A stretch of DNA of 14,155 nucleotides from Chitinophagales bacterium (GCA_020636495.1 JACJXQ010000012.1:1-14155); one strand, 5' to 3'. Positions 1 through 8,596 are shown, counted from the first letter of the stretch. Numbers and translations: made by a program. Notes: generated by a model from the sequence alone, not told the origin.

Positions 1-261
1 GTCATAATCGCCATACACCAATATCTTTTCATGCCATTCAAAAGCATCTTTAATACGGGACACAGCCTCACGCATGCCTTTCATCAGCATAGGATCGTGC
101 AGTTGCGACAGGTCAGGTCTGAAAAATGTCTTTGCCGAATCGTAATCTGTAATGCCACGTATGGTCAGCAACCTGCACAACACAGGGTTGACCTTAAGTA
201 CATCATGTAAGTGGTCTGTAATTTGTTCGTCAGCAGGTTTTAGTGTCCAGCGCTTAATCAT
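1..261 (-). CDS. recJ: RecJ single-stranded-DNA exonuclease, N-terminal fragment (runs off left edge)
   Basis: Reading the minus strand from an ATG at 261 gives 87 open codons to the window edge. The fragment has the usual RecJ N-terminus: an early Trp (W5), a segment ending in LLTIRGI (31-37), the block FFRPDLSQLHDP (46-57), and LVYGDYD (81-87), which is the first Asp-rich metal-binding motif of DHH-family phosphoesterases and sits exactly at the edge. RecJ degrades single-stranded DNA 5' to 3' in recombination and repair. The start overlaps the kmo stop by 8 bases, so the two are probably co-transcribed. The catalytic core lies outside the window; the family call rests on the N-terminal pattern. 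Confidence 0.85.
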   Translation of the reverse strand, partial: MIKRWTLKPADEQITDHLHDVLKVNPVLCRLLTIRGITDYDSAKTFFRPDLSQLHDPMLMKGMREAVSRIKDAFEWHEKILVYGDYD

Positions 262-1636
262 CTTTATGCCCGAAGTCCAGTTGTTGCACCGATTGGTGGT
301 AGTCTGCAACCCACTTATCTAATTGTTGTAAAAATTGTTCGTTGTTGATATTATTAAAAAAGTCACCCTTATCCATGATCTTACCCAACAGGTTATCCTG
401 TGCCTCTATACAGCTTTTGGCCGTACTGTAAGGTATATGGCTGAATGACACCATCTCATACACAGATATGAACTGCTCAGGATAACGCCTCACCAATTCT
501 TTTTCTATCTTTTTACGCTCAAGGAAAGCAGCATCTGCCACCTTATCACGCATCTCGATGAAATTCTTCAATGCCAGCTCAGCCACCGCATCACCATTAG
601 GTTTGCGCATAGTATCATATTGCTGCAGTATAGTAGTCCAGTCATCTTTATACTTATCCATCAGGCCTGCAAGTATGGTACAATCTTCAAAACCCGCATT
701 CATACCCTGCCCGTAAAAAGGAACAATAGCGTGTGCAGCATCGCCTATCAGTGCACTCTTGTCTTTATAGTGCCATGGCTCAATGAATGTGGTTATCAGC
801 GAAGCCGTAGGGTTGGTAAAAAAGTCTTCTATCAATGTCGGCATCTTTGGCACTGCATCCGGAAAATGCTCGTTGAAAAATGCCTTAACGTCCGCCTCAG
901 TCTGCAATTGCTCAAAAGAGTCTTTACCCTCAAAAGGCATAAACAGCGTACAGGTGAAATTACCGTCCGTGTTAGGCAAGGCTATCATCATAAAATTCTT
1001 GCGTGGCCATATATGCAGACCATTTTCTTCTATCTGTAGCCCTCCTTCTTCCAGTGGTGGTATTGACAACTCTTTATAACCATGTTTCAGGTAAAAATGG
1101 CGGGCATCTACCCTGTCCATATGTATATAGCTGTTGCGCAGGGCAGAGAATGCTCCGTCTGCGCCAAATAACAGGTCTGCTTCTATTACATTGGTGCTAC
1201 CATCCTCTTGTTCCATATGCAGTTTATTCTCCTGCACATCCACTTTGGTACAGCGCTGGTTAAAATGTATAGTAACCCCATGTTCTTCAGCTAATGTCAT
1301 CAGTTTGCGGTTCAGTTCGCCACGGCTTACAGAGTATATCGCTTCGTTATTAGTCCCGTATTGCTGAAATGCCGAGCTGCCGTCTGCCTGGTGCAGATAG
1401 CGACCGTACATCGGAATAGCTATGTCTGCAATATCTTTCCTTAAGCCCGCAAGGTCCAGCGCACGCCAGCCTCTTTCACTCATAGCCAGGTTGATAGATT
1501 TTCCTGCCGACATTGTATTCAGCCTCATGTCGGGTCTGCGTTCATATACCGTTACTTCGTGTCCTCTTTTCCTAAATATTATTGCCAATAAGGAGCCAAC
1601 CAATCCTGCTCCTAATATTGTAACCCTGCGAGCCAT
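254..1636 (-). CDS. kmo: Kynurenine 3-monooxygenase
   Basis: FAD-dependent aromatic hydroxylase that converts L-kynurenine to 3-hydroxykynurenine with NADPH and O2, in tryptophan degradation or de novo NAD synthesis. At 460 residues it has normal family length. Visible motifs are the N-terminal dinucleotide fold GAGLVGS (9-15), the KMO-typical VYERRPDMR (30-38) followed by AGKSINLAMSERG (44-56), the GADGAFS motif (158-164), and the second FAD motif LIGDAAHAIVPFYGQGMNAG (296-315). The KMO-specific stretches separate it from other group A flavin hydroxylases. The ATG at 1636 starts directly at the nucleotide-binding strand. It faces away from lepB across a 169-base gap and overlaps recJ at its 3' end. 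No other kynurenine-pathway gene is in the window. Confidence 0.95.
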   Translation of the reverse strand: MARRVTILGAGLVGSLLAIIFRKRGHEVTVYERRPDMRLNTMSAGKSINLAMSERGWRALDLAGLRKDIADIAIPMYGRYLHQADGSSAFQQYGTNNEAIYSVSRGELNRKLMTLAEEHGVTIHFNQRCTKVDVQENKLHMEQEDGSTNVIEADLLFGADGAFSALRNSYIHMDRVDARHFYLKHGYKELSIPPLEEGGLQIEENGLHIWPRKNFMMIALPNTDGNFTCTLFMPFEGKDSFEQLQTEADVKAFFNEHFPDAVPKMPTLIEDFFTNPTASLITTFIEPWHYKDKSALIGDAAHAIVPFYGQGMNAGFEDCTILAGLMDKYKDDWTTILQQYDTMRKPNGDAVAELALKNFIEMRDKVADAAFLERKKIEKELVRRYPEQFISVYEMVSFSHIPYSTAKSCIEAQDNLLGKIMDKGDFFNNINNEQFLQQLDKWVADYHQSVQQLDFGHKDD

Positions 1637-1754
1637 AGTTCGTTGTTTTAGGGCGACAAATTACTAAAGTATTTACAAACCTTTTTGAGAAAGACATATA
1701 TACATTTTAAGAAATCTTATTGTTAAAATTGTTATTGTATTACACTTGTAACCA

Positions 1755-1783
1755 TTGAAATGAAGCGGAAGTTGTTACTTTTG
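1755..1783 (+). promoter_or_regulatory. Bacteroidota-type promoter for the signal peptidase gene
   Basis: TACTTTTG at 1776-1783 matches the Bacteroidota -7 consensus TAnnTTTG exactly. A TTG at 1755-1757 lies 18 bases upstream, at about the spacing expected for the -33 element. The lepB ATG is 22 bases downstream of the -7 box. The surrounding 1660-1760 stretch is AT-rich and separates divergent kmo and lepB. I saw no equally good box for kmo on the other strand. Confidence 0.6.
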
Positions 1784-1805
1784 AGCTTCAAATATCCCAA
1801 ACCTC

Positions 1806-2993
1806 ATGCGACTGGCATTCTGGAAAAAGAAAGACCAAAAAGACAAAAAGAAGAAATCCGTACTCCGCGAATGGTTAGATGCGGGACTCTTTGCAGTAGT
1901 AGCTGCCACCATAATCCGTACCTTCCTGATAGAGGCATATACTATACCAACCGGCTCAATGGAAGGTAGCCTGCTGGTAAATGACTACTTGTTTGTAAGC
2001 AAAGTAGCCTATGGTCCACGCATACCCAATACTCCTATAGCAGTGCCACTGGTACATAATACTATATTCGGTGGAGAGTCATATTCTAAATCAGTACAAT
2101 GGGGCTATCACAGGCTGCCTGGATTTGGTTCTGTTAAACGTAATGACATAGTAGTATTCAACTTTCCTAATGGCGATACTGTAGTAAAAGAGGCACCTGA
2201 GCAGGACTACTACGCTCTGTGCCGTGAATATGGCAGAAATACTGTTGTCGGATTAAATTCAATTATTGTTCGCCCTGTTGACAAAAAAGACAACTATATC
2301 AAGCGCTGCGTAGCTGTTTCGGGCGACAAACTGCAGATAAAAAATGGTGTTGTGTTTATCAATGATGAACCGGCAAAGCTGTTCCCGCACGCACAAAGCA
2401 CCTATGAAGTAGTAACGGGCAATCTGGGTCTGTCCTCTGAGTTTCTCGAAGACAATCACATTGAACGTGAAGGCTCGCTGGGTCCCAACCGTTATATGCT
2501 GACGCTGGAGAACGACCAACTGGATATGATGTCAAAACAACCCGGAGTAGTATCTGTAGCTCCGCTCAACGATCCTGCGGGTTATGTACCCGCTAATCCT
2601 ATCGCATGGGTTTTCCCACACGATACGGCCAATTTTAAATGGAACAGGGATAATTATGGACCACTGGTGATACCTAAAGAAGGTGCTACCGTGCAGCTGA
2701 CCCCTGAAAACATAGCTATATACCGCAGGCTGATTAAAATATACGAGCACAATAATTTTGAAGAGCGCGATGGTAAGTTCTTTATCGATGGTAAAGAGAT
2801 CACTTCCTACACGTTCAAAATGAACTATTACTGGATGATGGGTGATAACAGGCACAACTCTGCCGACTCCCGCTACTGGGGCTTTGTACCTGTCGACCAT
2901 GTAGTAGGTAAAGCTTCGTTTGTATGGATGAGCCACGAGAACGGCCTGAGATGGAACAGGCTGATGCGCACTGTCTCTCACCTGAGTGAATAA
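1806..2993 (+). CDS. lepB: Signal peptidase I
   Basis: Membrane-bound serine/lysine protease that removes signal peptides from exported proteins. After a very Lys-rich cytoplasmic tail (7-17) comes one membrane segment (about 24-45). The catalytic Ser box is PTGSMEGSLL with Ser51 as nucleophile, followed by DYLFVSK (60-66). The general-base Lys is K166 in NYIKRCVAVSGD (163-174). Box E is GDNRHNSADSR (346-356), followed by the expected WGFVP. At 395 residues it is longer than many bacterial LepB proteins because of a roughly 170-residue insertion (about 175-340) between the Lys box and box E, which is common in Bacteroidota homologues. It has its own upstream promoter and is followed after 9 bases by a cytochrome c gene. 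Confidence 0.93.
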   Translation: MRLAFWKKKDQKDKKKKSVLREWLDAGLFAVVAATIIRTFLIEAYTIPTGSMEGSLLVNDYLFVSKVAYGPRIPNTPIAVPLVHNTIFGGESYSKSVQWGYHRLPGFGSVKRNDIVVFNFPNGDTVVKEAPEQDYYALCREYGRNTVVGLNSIIVRPVDKKDNYIKRCVAVSGDKLQIKNGVVFINDEPAKLFPHAQSTYEVVTGNLGLSSEFLEDNHIEREGSLGPNRYMLTLENDQLDMMSKQPGVVSVAPLNDPAGYVPANPIAWVFPHDTANFKWNRDNYGPLVIPKEGATVQLTPENIAIYRRLIKIYEHNNFEERDGKFFIDGKEITSYTFKMNYYWMMGDNRHNSADSRYWGFVPVDHVVGKASFVWMSHENGLRWNRLMRTVSHLSE

Positions 2994-3002
2994 TATTAAA
3001 CA

Positions 3003-3383
3003 ATGAAATATCTAAAGCTGCTAACCCTCGCATTAGGCGTATGCCTGATGTCGTGCGGCGATGAAGAAAAGCCTGTGGACAATAGTAGTACCGATATTAC
3101 CCGGGAAGTAAATAAAGGCGAACAGTTGTTCAACAACTATTGCCTGCAATGCCATGCGCTGGACAAAGACAAGATAGGTCCTCCGCTGAAAGGCGCTTTC
3201 TCACACTGGGATAATGACACTGCCCGCATAAGAGCTTTTATCATGAATGCCGGAGCAAGTATCCGTTCCGGCGACCCAAGGGCCGTACAGGTAGCGCAAG
3301 ACTGGAACAATGCCATGATGACCCCGATGCCGCATCTGAGCAACCAGGATGTGAATGCTATACTGGAATACATAGCAGAATAG
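3003..3383 (+). CDS. Small c-type cytochrome lipoprotein
   Basis: A 126-residue exported monoheme cytochrome c. The N-terminus is a lipoprotein signal with lipobox LMSC (Cys18), followed by an acidic, Ser/Thr-rich linker, so the mature protein should be lipid-anchored on the periplasmic side. The heme attachment site is CLQCH (47-51), followed by the typical IGPPLKG (58-64). The distal Met ligand is probably M106 or M109 in MTPMPHLS. The fold ends in the usual helix LSNQDVNAILEYIAE. It likely carries electrons in respiration, but the partner is unknown. It starts 9 bases after the lepB stop, so the two are probably one transcript; the functional link to LepB is not obvious. Confidence 0.88.
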   Translation: MKYLKLLTLALGVCLMSCGDEEKPVDNSSTDITREVNKGEQLFNNYCLQCHALDKDKIGPPLKGAFSHWDNDTARIRAFIMNAGASIRSGDPRAVQVAQDWNNAMMTPMPHLSNQDVNAILEYIAE

Positions 3384-3430
3384 CAGGTTACGATTATTGT
3401 TCCTATTTTTATGGCATTATTACTATAGAT

Positions 3431-4522
3431 ATGTCTGAAACGATCGCCCCTGAACAGGGTTTATTTGAGCAGGAGAAAAAAACGGCCATGCAGGCCATCT
3501 CGCAGGCGCAATTCATTGCATTTGCTCCGTACATCTTTAATGCGTCGGTGTTACTCAGAGATAGTGGTATTTTAACCACAGTAGAAGCAGCACGCCTTAA
3601 TGGTATCACATTGGAAGATGTGGTGGCTAAAGTAAATATGTCACACTACGGTGTACGTATCCTGCTGGAAGCAGGCCTGGGTATAGGACTGGTACTCAGG
3701 AGAGATGGCAAATATTTCCTCTCTAAGACAGGACACTTTTTCCTGAACGACCAGATGACACGCGTGAACACCGATTTCATGCGCGATGTATGCTATGAAG
3801 GAGCCAAAGAATTAGAAAGTTCTATTAAGAACAGCAAGCCGGAAGGGTTAAAATATCTGGGCGACTGGCCTACTATCTACCAGGGACTATCCATGCTGCC
3901 TGAACCTGCAAAGAAAAGCTGGTTCGATTTTGATCATTATTACAGCGACCATACTTTCCCTGAGGCTATGCCTATGATATTTGAACACCAACCTAAAAAG
4001 GTGATGGACATAGGCGCCAATACAGGCAAATTCTCCCTTGCCTGCCTGAACTACAACAGTGATGTAGAACTGGGACTGGTAGACCTGGGTATTCAGCTGA
4101 AAGTAGCTGAGAAAAATTTGACTGATAAAGGCTTCGCAGGCAGGGTACAGTACCACGAACGGAACGTACTGGATAAAAATTCTGAATTGCCCTCAGGATA
4201 CGACATTATATGGATGAGTCAATTCCTGGATTGCTTCTCTGACGATGAAATAGTATTCATACTAGAGAAATGCCACCGTGCACTAAATGAGAACGGACGT
4301 GTATTTATCAACGAATTGTTCTGGGACAGGCAAAAGTTTGAAGCCTCGGCCTTCAGCCTGCAAATGACCTCATTATATTTTACCACTATGGCCAATGGCA
4401 ACAGCCAGATGTATGACAGTAAAATATTCCTCCAACTAATCGATAAAGCCGGCTTCGATATCGTGACACAGAAAGACAATATCGGGCAGGTGCACAGTGT
4501 ATTGGAACTAAAAAAGAAATAA
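3431..4522 (+). CDS. SAM-dependent methyltransferase of the polyene-type cluster
   Basis: Class I methyltransferase resembling O-methyltransferase family 2 enzymes. Residues about 20-110 form a helical/winged-helix dimerisation region, with SHYGVRILLEAGLGIGLV (71-88) reading like the part that precedes a strand pair. The SAM-binding glycine motif is VMDIGANTGKFS (191-202), with an acidic strand end at VDLG (217-220) and a later motif near DIIWMSQFLDCFSDDE (258-273). The C-terminal GNSQMYD (323-329) is typical of this family in ketosynthase clusters. It is the first gene of a run of five plus-strand genes with gaps of 1-20 bases, so it probably methylates the head group or chain of their product. 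The substrate is inferred from context only. It begins 47 bases after the cytochrome gene, with no convincing promoter in the gap. Confidence 0.8.
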   Translation: MSETIAPEQGLFEQEKKTAMQAISQAQFIAFAPYIFNASVLLRDSGILTTVEAARLNGITLEDVVAKVNMSHYGVRILLEAGLGIGLVLRRDGKYFLSKTGHFFLNDQMTRVNTDFMRDVCYEGAKELESSIKNSKPEGLKYLGDWPTIYQGLSMLPEPAKKSWFDFDHYYSDHTFPEAMPMIFEHQPKKVMDIGANTGKFSLACLNYNSDVELGLVDLGIQLKVAEKNLTDKGFAGRVQYHERNVLDKNSELPSGYDIIWMSQFLDCFSDDEIVFILEKCHRALNENGRVFINELFWDRQKFEASAFSLQMTSLYFTTMANGNSQMYDSKIFLQLIDKAGFDIVTQKDNIGQVHSVLELKKK

Positions 4523-4542
4523 GCAGTATAATTCTATAGAAC

Positions 4543-5787
4543 ATGAACATAGGTAAAGAGGTAGATGTTTTGGTAATAGGCGCCGGCCCCTCAGGCACTA
4601 TTGCAGCATCTATCATTAAGCAGTCAGGTTTGACTGTTGAGATCGTCGAGAAAATGCAGTTCCCCCGCTTTGTGATAGGCGAAAGCCTGCTGCCCCGTTG
4701 TATGGAGGCACTGGAAGAAGCCAAATTCCTCGATGCTGTAAAAGCAAAAGGTTTCCAGCAAAAAGATGGAGCAAAATTTGTGATGAATGGCAGAGTGTGT
4801 GATTTCACCTTCTCGCAACAACACACAAAAGGCTGGGGATGGACATGGCAGGTACCTCGTGCCGATTTTGACAAGACACTGGCTGATGAGTGTGAAAAGA
4901 TGGGCATACCGGTTCACTATCAAACAGAAGTAACCAATATCGAAATATTTGACGACCACTCTATCACAACAATAAAAACAGCGGACGGCGCCACGCAAAC
5001 CATCAGGGCAAAATTCATTGTGGACGGCAGTGGCTATGGCAGGGTAATACCCCGCTTGTTCGGGTTAGAGAAACCATCTCACCTGAAACAACGCAAAACG
5101 CTGTTCTGTCACATGACAGACCCCAAACGTCATACCGTGTTTGAGCCGAACCGCATTACGGCTATAGTACACAACCCCGATACATGGATATGGGTAATAC
5201 CTTTCTCCAATGGATTAACATCTGTAGGTTATGTAGGCGAACCTGAATTTTTTGAGCAGTTCACCGGAACGCCGGAAGAACAATTTCGTGCTTTGTTGAA
5301 CGCACAGCCTGAACTGGCAGAGCGTTTCGATGAATCAGAAATGGCATGGGAGCCCCGTACTCTGCAAAGCTGGAGTGCCACTACCGAAACTTTCTATGGT
5401 AAGGGCTTTGTGCTGACAGGCAACGTAACGGAGTTCCTCGACCCGATATTTTCATCAGGTGTAACACTGGCCGCCGTATCGGCACAACTGGCTGCAAAGC
5501 TGGTCATCAAACAACTGAATGGCGAAAATGTAGATTGGGAAGCAAGTTATATGCAACCGATGATGCAGGGCATAGATGTGTTCCGCACTTATGTGAACAG
5601 GTGGTACGATGGCACATTGTATAAGATATTCTTTAGCGAAGGCAAGCAAGAGCAGATAATCGGGCAGATATGTTCTGTACTGGCGGGCTACGTTTGGGAC
5701 GAGACCAATCCTTTCGTCATCAATCGAGAAAAGAACCTGCCGACACTGGCGCGCTTTTTAGAAACTATGAACAAGACTACGACCTGA
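4543..5787 (+). CDS. FAD-dependent oxidoreductase of the tryptophan-halogenase-like family
   Basis: A 414-residue flavoprotein. The N-terminal FAD fold has GAGPSGT (13-19). It is followed by FPRFVIGESLLPRCMEAL (40-57), a block shared by flavin-dependent halogenases and geranylgeranyl-reductase-like enzymes, and WQVPRADFD (102-110). A WxWxIP motif, the flavin-halogenase signature, is visible at 215-220 (WIWVIP). The second flavin block reads LTGNVTEFLDPIFSSGVTLA (291-310), with Asn where many relatives have Asp. Genes of this type occur next to ketosynthases in flexirubin/aryl polyene clusters, where they have been linked to modification of the aromatic ring. Whether this one halogenates, hydroxylates or reduces cannot be decided here. 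It lies 20 bases after the methyltransferase gene and 18 bases before the next gene. Confidence 0.78.
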   Translation: MNIGKEVDVLVIGAGPSGTIAASIIKQSGLTVEIVEKMQFPRFVIGESLLPRCMEALEEAKFLDAVKAKGFQQKDGAKFVMNGRVCDFTFSQQHTKGWGWTWQVPRADFDKTLADECEKMGIPVHYQTEVTNIEIFDDHSITTIKTADGATQTIRAKFIVDGSGYGRVIPRLFGLEKPSHLKQRKTLFCHMTDPKRHTVFEPNRITAIVHNPDTWIWVIPFSNGLTSVGYVGEPEFFEQFTGTPEEQFRALLNAQPELAERFDESEMAWEPRTLQSWSATTETFYGKGFVLTGNVTEFLDPIFSSGVTLAAVSAQLAAKLVIKQLNGENVDWEASYMQPMMQGIDVFRTYVNRWYDGTLYKIFFSEGKQEQIIGQICSVLAGYVWDETNPFVINREKNLPTLARFLETMNKTTT

Positions 5788-5805
5788 TCGTTATAAACAC
5801 AACAT

Positions 5806-6414
5806 TTGGATCTATCAATCAACAATTGGATACACTTTAACAACTCATCCGCAACAAAAGACGGCGACGTAATTTTGCAGGATGAATATGCCGGTGTAAA
5901 AGAACCGCAGGAACTCTACAGGCTGATGTCTTTCAGCTATATGAAGTTCTTCAAGATGGATATGCTCTGCAAATGGGCATGGTTGGGCGCTGAAACCTTA
6001 TTGACAAAAGAAGGGGGGCATGTGTACGATGGCATAGATAAAAACAAAATAGCTGTAGTACTCCTGACACAGAATGGCTGCATAGATGTAGACAAAAAGT
6101 ACAAAGCAACCATGTCTGATATTCCCAGCCCGGCATTATTTGTATATACATTGCCCAATATCATGCTGGGCGAGATATGTATCAGGCATGGGTTCAAAGG
6201 TGAACAGCTCTGCCTGGTATCAGACGGCTTTAATGCGGAGGAACTGCACTTCTGGGTAAACGACCTGTTGCGGAACAGGGGTATGGAGGCCTGTATTTGC
6301 GGTTTTGCAGATGGCTACGACAACAATAAGGATGTTTGTTTGTTTTGGATAACAAAGCAGGATGGTAACACTCCTTTTACAAAAGAAAAACTGAACGAAC
6401 TGTATAATCAATAA
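5806..6414 (+). CDS. Half-length ketosynthase-like protein without catalytic Cys
   Basis: A 202-residue protein resembling the N-terminal half of beta-ketoacyl-ACP synthases. The TTG at 5806 is taken as start: the only upstream in-frame stop is at 5794, no ATG lies between, and the early SINNWIHFNN pattern matches how this family begins. Visible are LYRLMSFSYMKFFKMD (38-53), the block IPSPALFVYTLPNIMLGEI (106-124), which is typical of small ketosynthase-like proteins in aryl polyene clusters, and GFADGYDN (166-173). Where a ketosynthase has its Cys, this protein reads LVSDGFNAEE (137-146), so condensation activity is not expected. It may be a structural partner of the neighbouring ketosynthases. 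It ends 3 bases before the next ATG. Confidence 0.72.
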   Translation: MDLSINNWIHFNNSSATKDGDVILQDEYAGVKEPQELYRLMSFSYMKFFKMDMLCKWAWLGAETLLTKEGGHVYDGIDKNKIAVVLLTQNGCIDVDKKYKATMSDIPSPALFVYTLPNIMLGEICIRHGFKGEQLCLVSDGFNAEELHFWVNDLLRNRGMEACICGFADGYDNNKDVCLFWITKQDGNTPFTKEKLNELYNQ

Positions 6415-6417
6415 CTG

Positions 6418-7608
6418 ATGGCAGCTTACGTGGTAAATACCGGGCTTATTACTTCTATCGGCAACTCAACCGAAGAGTGCCTGCGGTCATTATTGCAGGG
6501 CAAGACCGGAGTGGGCAAGGCGGAATATCTTATAACACACTGGCAGGACGAACTGCCTGTAGCTGAAGTAAAAAAGACAAACGCGGAATTGGCAGAGATG
6601 ACAGGTGCTGATGCAAAATGGCCACGTACGGCATTGCTCAGCGCCATCGCCGTGCAGGAAGCTTTGACGCCATTCAAAGAAAAAATATCCGGCTTGCGTA
6701 CAGGTTTCTTCTCCGCCAACACGGTTGGAGGTATGGACCTGACCGAGCAGGTTTATAAAGATTTCATCAACAGCGCCGAAGCGGTTGACTTTGGCAATAT
6801 CATCAACCATGAATGTGGTGCTGTTACAGATGTAGTAGCCTCACATTTCGGACTGGATGATTTCACTACCACCATCAGTACGGCATGTTCTTCATCTGCC
6901 AATAGTATTATGATGGCTACGCAGATGATCAACAACGGTATGCTGGATATGGCTATTGCGGGCGGTGCGGACAGTATGTCTAAGTTCACGCTCAATGGCT
7001 TCAACACCCTGATGATACTGGACAAACAACCCTGCCAGCCATTTGATAATGAGCGCCGTGGGTTGAACCTTGGTGAAGGTGCAGGCTACGTAGTATTGAT
7101 GAGTGAAAAAGCCATGCAGCAATGCGGCGCTAAAGGCATATGTATCGTCAGTGGCTATGCAAACGCCAATGATGCTTATCACCAGACGGCTTCATCCCCC
7201 GACGGCATAGGCAACAAACTGGCTATGGGCAACGCATTGAAAAAAGCAGGCCTGCAACCCAAAGATATTGACTACATCAACCTGCATGGCACAGGTACAG
7301 CCAATAATGACAGCAGCGAAGGCAAAGCGGTTGAGGCGATATTTGAAGGCTGTATCCCGAAAGCGTCTTCTACCAAAGCATTCACAGGGCATACACTCGG
7401 TGCTGCCGGCGGTGTTGAGGCGGTATTCAGTACGCTGAGCATCCGCGATGGCGTTGTATTCCCTAACCTACGCTGGCAAAACCAGATGGAAGACATCAAC
7501 TGGCAGGTAGTAACCGAACTGCAGACCGGGCTGGAGATACGTAATGTATTATCCAACTCATTTGGTTTTGGCGGCAATTGTTCATCATTGATCTTCTCAA
7601 AGTGCTGA
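6418..7608 (+). CDS. Beta-ketoacyl-ACP synthase (catalytic, FabF/KAS II type)
   Basis: Complete 396-residue condensing enzyme that should extend an acyl chain on acyl carrier protein by decarboxylative Claisen condensation with malonyl-ACP. The Cys-His-His triad is intact: Cys157 in TISTACSSSANS, His290 in NLHGTGTANND, and His325 in FTGHTLGAAGG. The C-terminal glycine loop NSFGFGGNCSS (380-390) is also present. By context it is the active ketosynthase of a polyene-type type II system rather than the housekeeping FabF: it sits between two ketosynthase-like proteins that lack the Cys, with 3- and 1-base gaps that suggest translational coupling and assembly as a complex. Confidence 0.9.
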   Translation: MAAYVVNTGLITSIGNSTEECLRSLLQGKTGVGKAEYLITHWQDELPVAEVKKTNAELAEMTGADAKWPRTALLSAIAVQEALTPFKEKISGLRTGFFSANTVGGMDLTEQVYKDFINSAEAVDFGNIINHECGAVTDVVASHFGLDDFTTTISTACSSSANSIMMATQMINNGMLDMAIAGGADSMSKFTLNGFNTLMILDKQPCQPFDNERRGLNLGEGAGYVVLMSEKAMQQCGAKGICIVSGYANANDAYHQTASSPDGIGNKLAMGNALKKAGLQPKDIDYINLHGTGTANNDSSEGKAVEAIFEGCIPKASSTKAFTGHTLGAAGGVEAVFSTLSIRDGVVFPNLRWQNQMEDINWQVVTELQTGLEIRNVLSNSFGFGGNCSSLIFSKC

Positions 7609-7609
7609 T

Positions 7610-8596
7610 ATGGATTTGTATATAAACAGTGTGGGTGTCATCAGCGGGGCGGGCAATAACATGTCCGGCGGATTCTTATCAACGAAACCCGACTACTCCA
7701 CCCATGTGCTATTAAGTGTAGAACCTGACTATAAAGAATATATCCCTGTAATGCAACTGCGCCGCATGAGCAAAATAGTGCGCAGGGGCGTAGTAGCTGC
7801 CAAAACAGCCATGCAAAATGCAGGCATTGAAAAGCCGGACGCCTTCAGTATTGGTACGGCCTATGGCTGCCTGCAGGATACGGAAAGTTTCCTGGGCAAG
7901 ATGATAGAACAGAATGAACAGATGCTTACACCTACTGCGTTTATCCAATCCACCCACAACACCGTTGGCGGGCAGATAGCACTGCTGGCAGGGTGCAACG
8001 GTCATAACCTCACCTATGTACATCGCGGCCATTCGTTTGAGCATGCCATGCTGAATGCTGCACTATACCTTGATGAACATCCCGGAGAAAATGTACTGGT
8101 CGGCGGCATTGACGAGCTTACAGACAACAGTATAAAAGCGTTACAGATAGCAGGGCTGATAACAAAAGATCACCTGGCTACAGATGACGTGATCAATGGG
8201 AGTAATGATGCAACGGTTGGTGGTGAAGGTGCTGCATTCTTTTCTGTAACACAAAAGCCCCTTACAGATAAATACATCAGCATAAAAGCGCTGGATATAT
8301 TCAAAGCTAAAGATGAGCATACTGCGCTGGAAAAAGTGAAACGCTTTGCTGACAATCATAAAGATATTGATATCGACCTGTACTTATCAGGCCGCAACGG
8401 AGATAAAAAATACTTGCAGTTCTACAGCAGCGTAAGAACAGAGATATACCCTATGGTTGCTGATGCTCAATTTAAATTCTGTTGCGGGGAATATCCCGTT
8501 GCGGGGTCTTTCGCACTGGCTATGCTTTTCGAATGCCTGGAGATGCATGGTTGCGTTCCGGAATTTATAGAACTGGCACGCCCCACGGGAAAATAA
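7610..8596 (+). CDS. Ketosynthase homologue lacking catalytic Cys, chain-length-factor-like; 3' end apparently frameshifted
   Basis: As read, 328 residues with a ketosynthase fold: DLYINSVGVISGAGN start, STHNTVGGQIALLAGCNGHNLT (114-135, with one or two residues either side), GGIDELTDN (165-173) and GGEGAAFF (204-211). The nucleophile position reads YVHRGHSFEHAM (136-147), with Gly140 where Cys is expected, and no second catalytic His motif is visible, so it probably acts as chain length factor for the preceding ketosynthase. The stop at 8594-8596 looks premature. In the next frame, from about 8590, the protein continues KIKNVVLVNNFGSYHSCWLL, which is how such proteins normally end. One extra A in the run at 8590-8593 would restore it, so the true end is probably near 8660. 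The ATG lies 1 base after the previous stop. Confidence 0.8.
   Translation: MDLYINSVGVISGAGNNMSGGFLSTKPDYSTHVLLSVEPDYKEYIPVMQLRRMSKIVRRGVVAAKTAMQNAGIEKPDAFSIGTAYGCLQDTESFLGKMIEQNEQMLTPTAFIQSTHNTVGGQIALLAGCNGHNLTYVHRGHSFEHAMLNAALYLDEHPGENVLVGGIDELTDNSIKALQIAGLITKDHLATDDVINGSNDATVGGEGAAFFSVTQKPLTDKYISIKALDIFKAKDEHTALEKVKRFADNHKDIDIDLYLSGRNGDKKYLQFYSSVRTEIYPMVADAQFKFCCGEYPVAGSFALAMLFECLEMHGCVPEFIELARPTGK

Noticed and set aside
1637..1700. Promoter for kmo on the minus strand
   Set aside because: Only partial -7 matches (TAATTTG and AAGGTTTG) without a properly spaced -33 element.
2532..2981. 149-residue minus-strand open frame
   Set aside because: Antisense to the signal peptidase gene, including its conserved box E; treated as a shadow.
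3384..3430. Promoter for the ketosynthase cassette
   Set aside because: TATTTTTA resembles the -7 box but misses the final G, and no TTG lies at suitable spacing; read-through from lepB/cytochrome c is as likely.
4386..4907. 173-residue minus-strand open frame
   Set aside because: Antisense to the end of the methyltransferase and the start of the flavoprotein, both strongly supported by motifs; it crosses their boundary and has a low-complexity composition.
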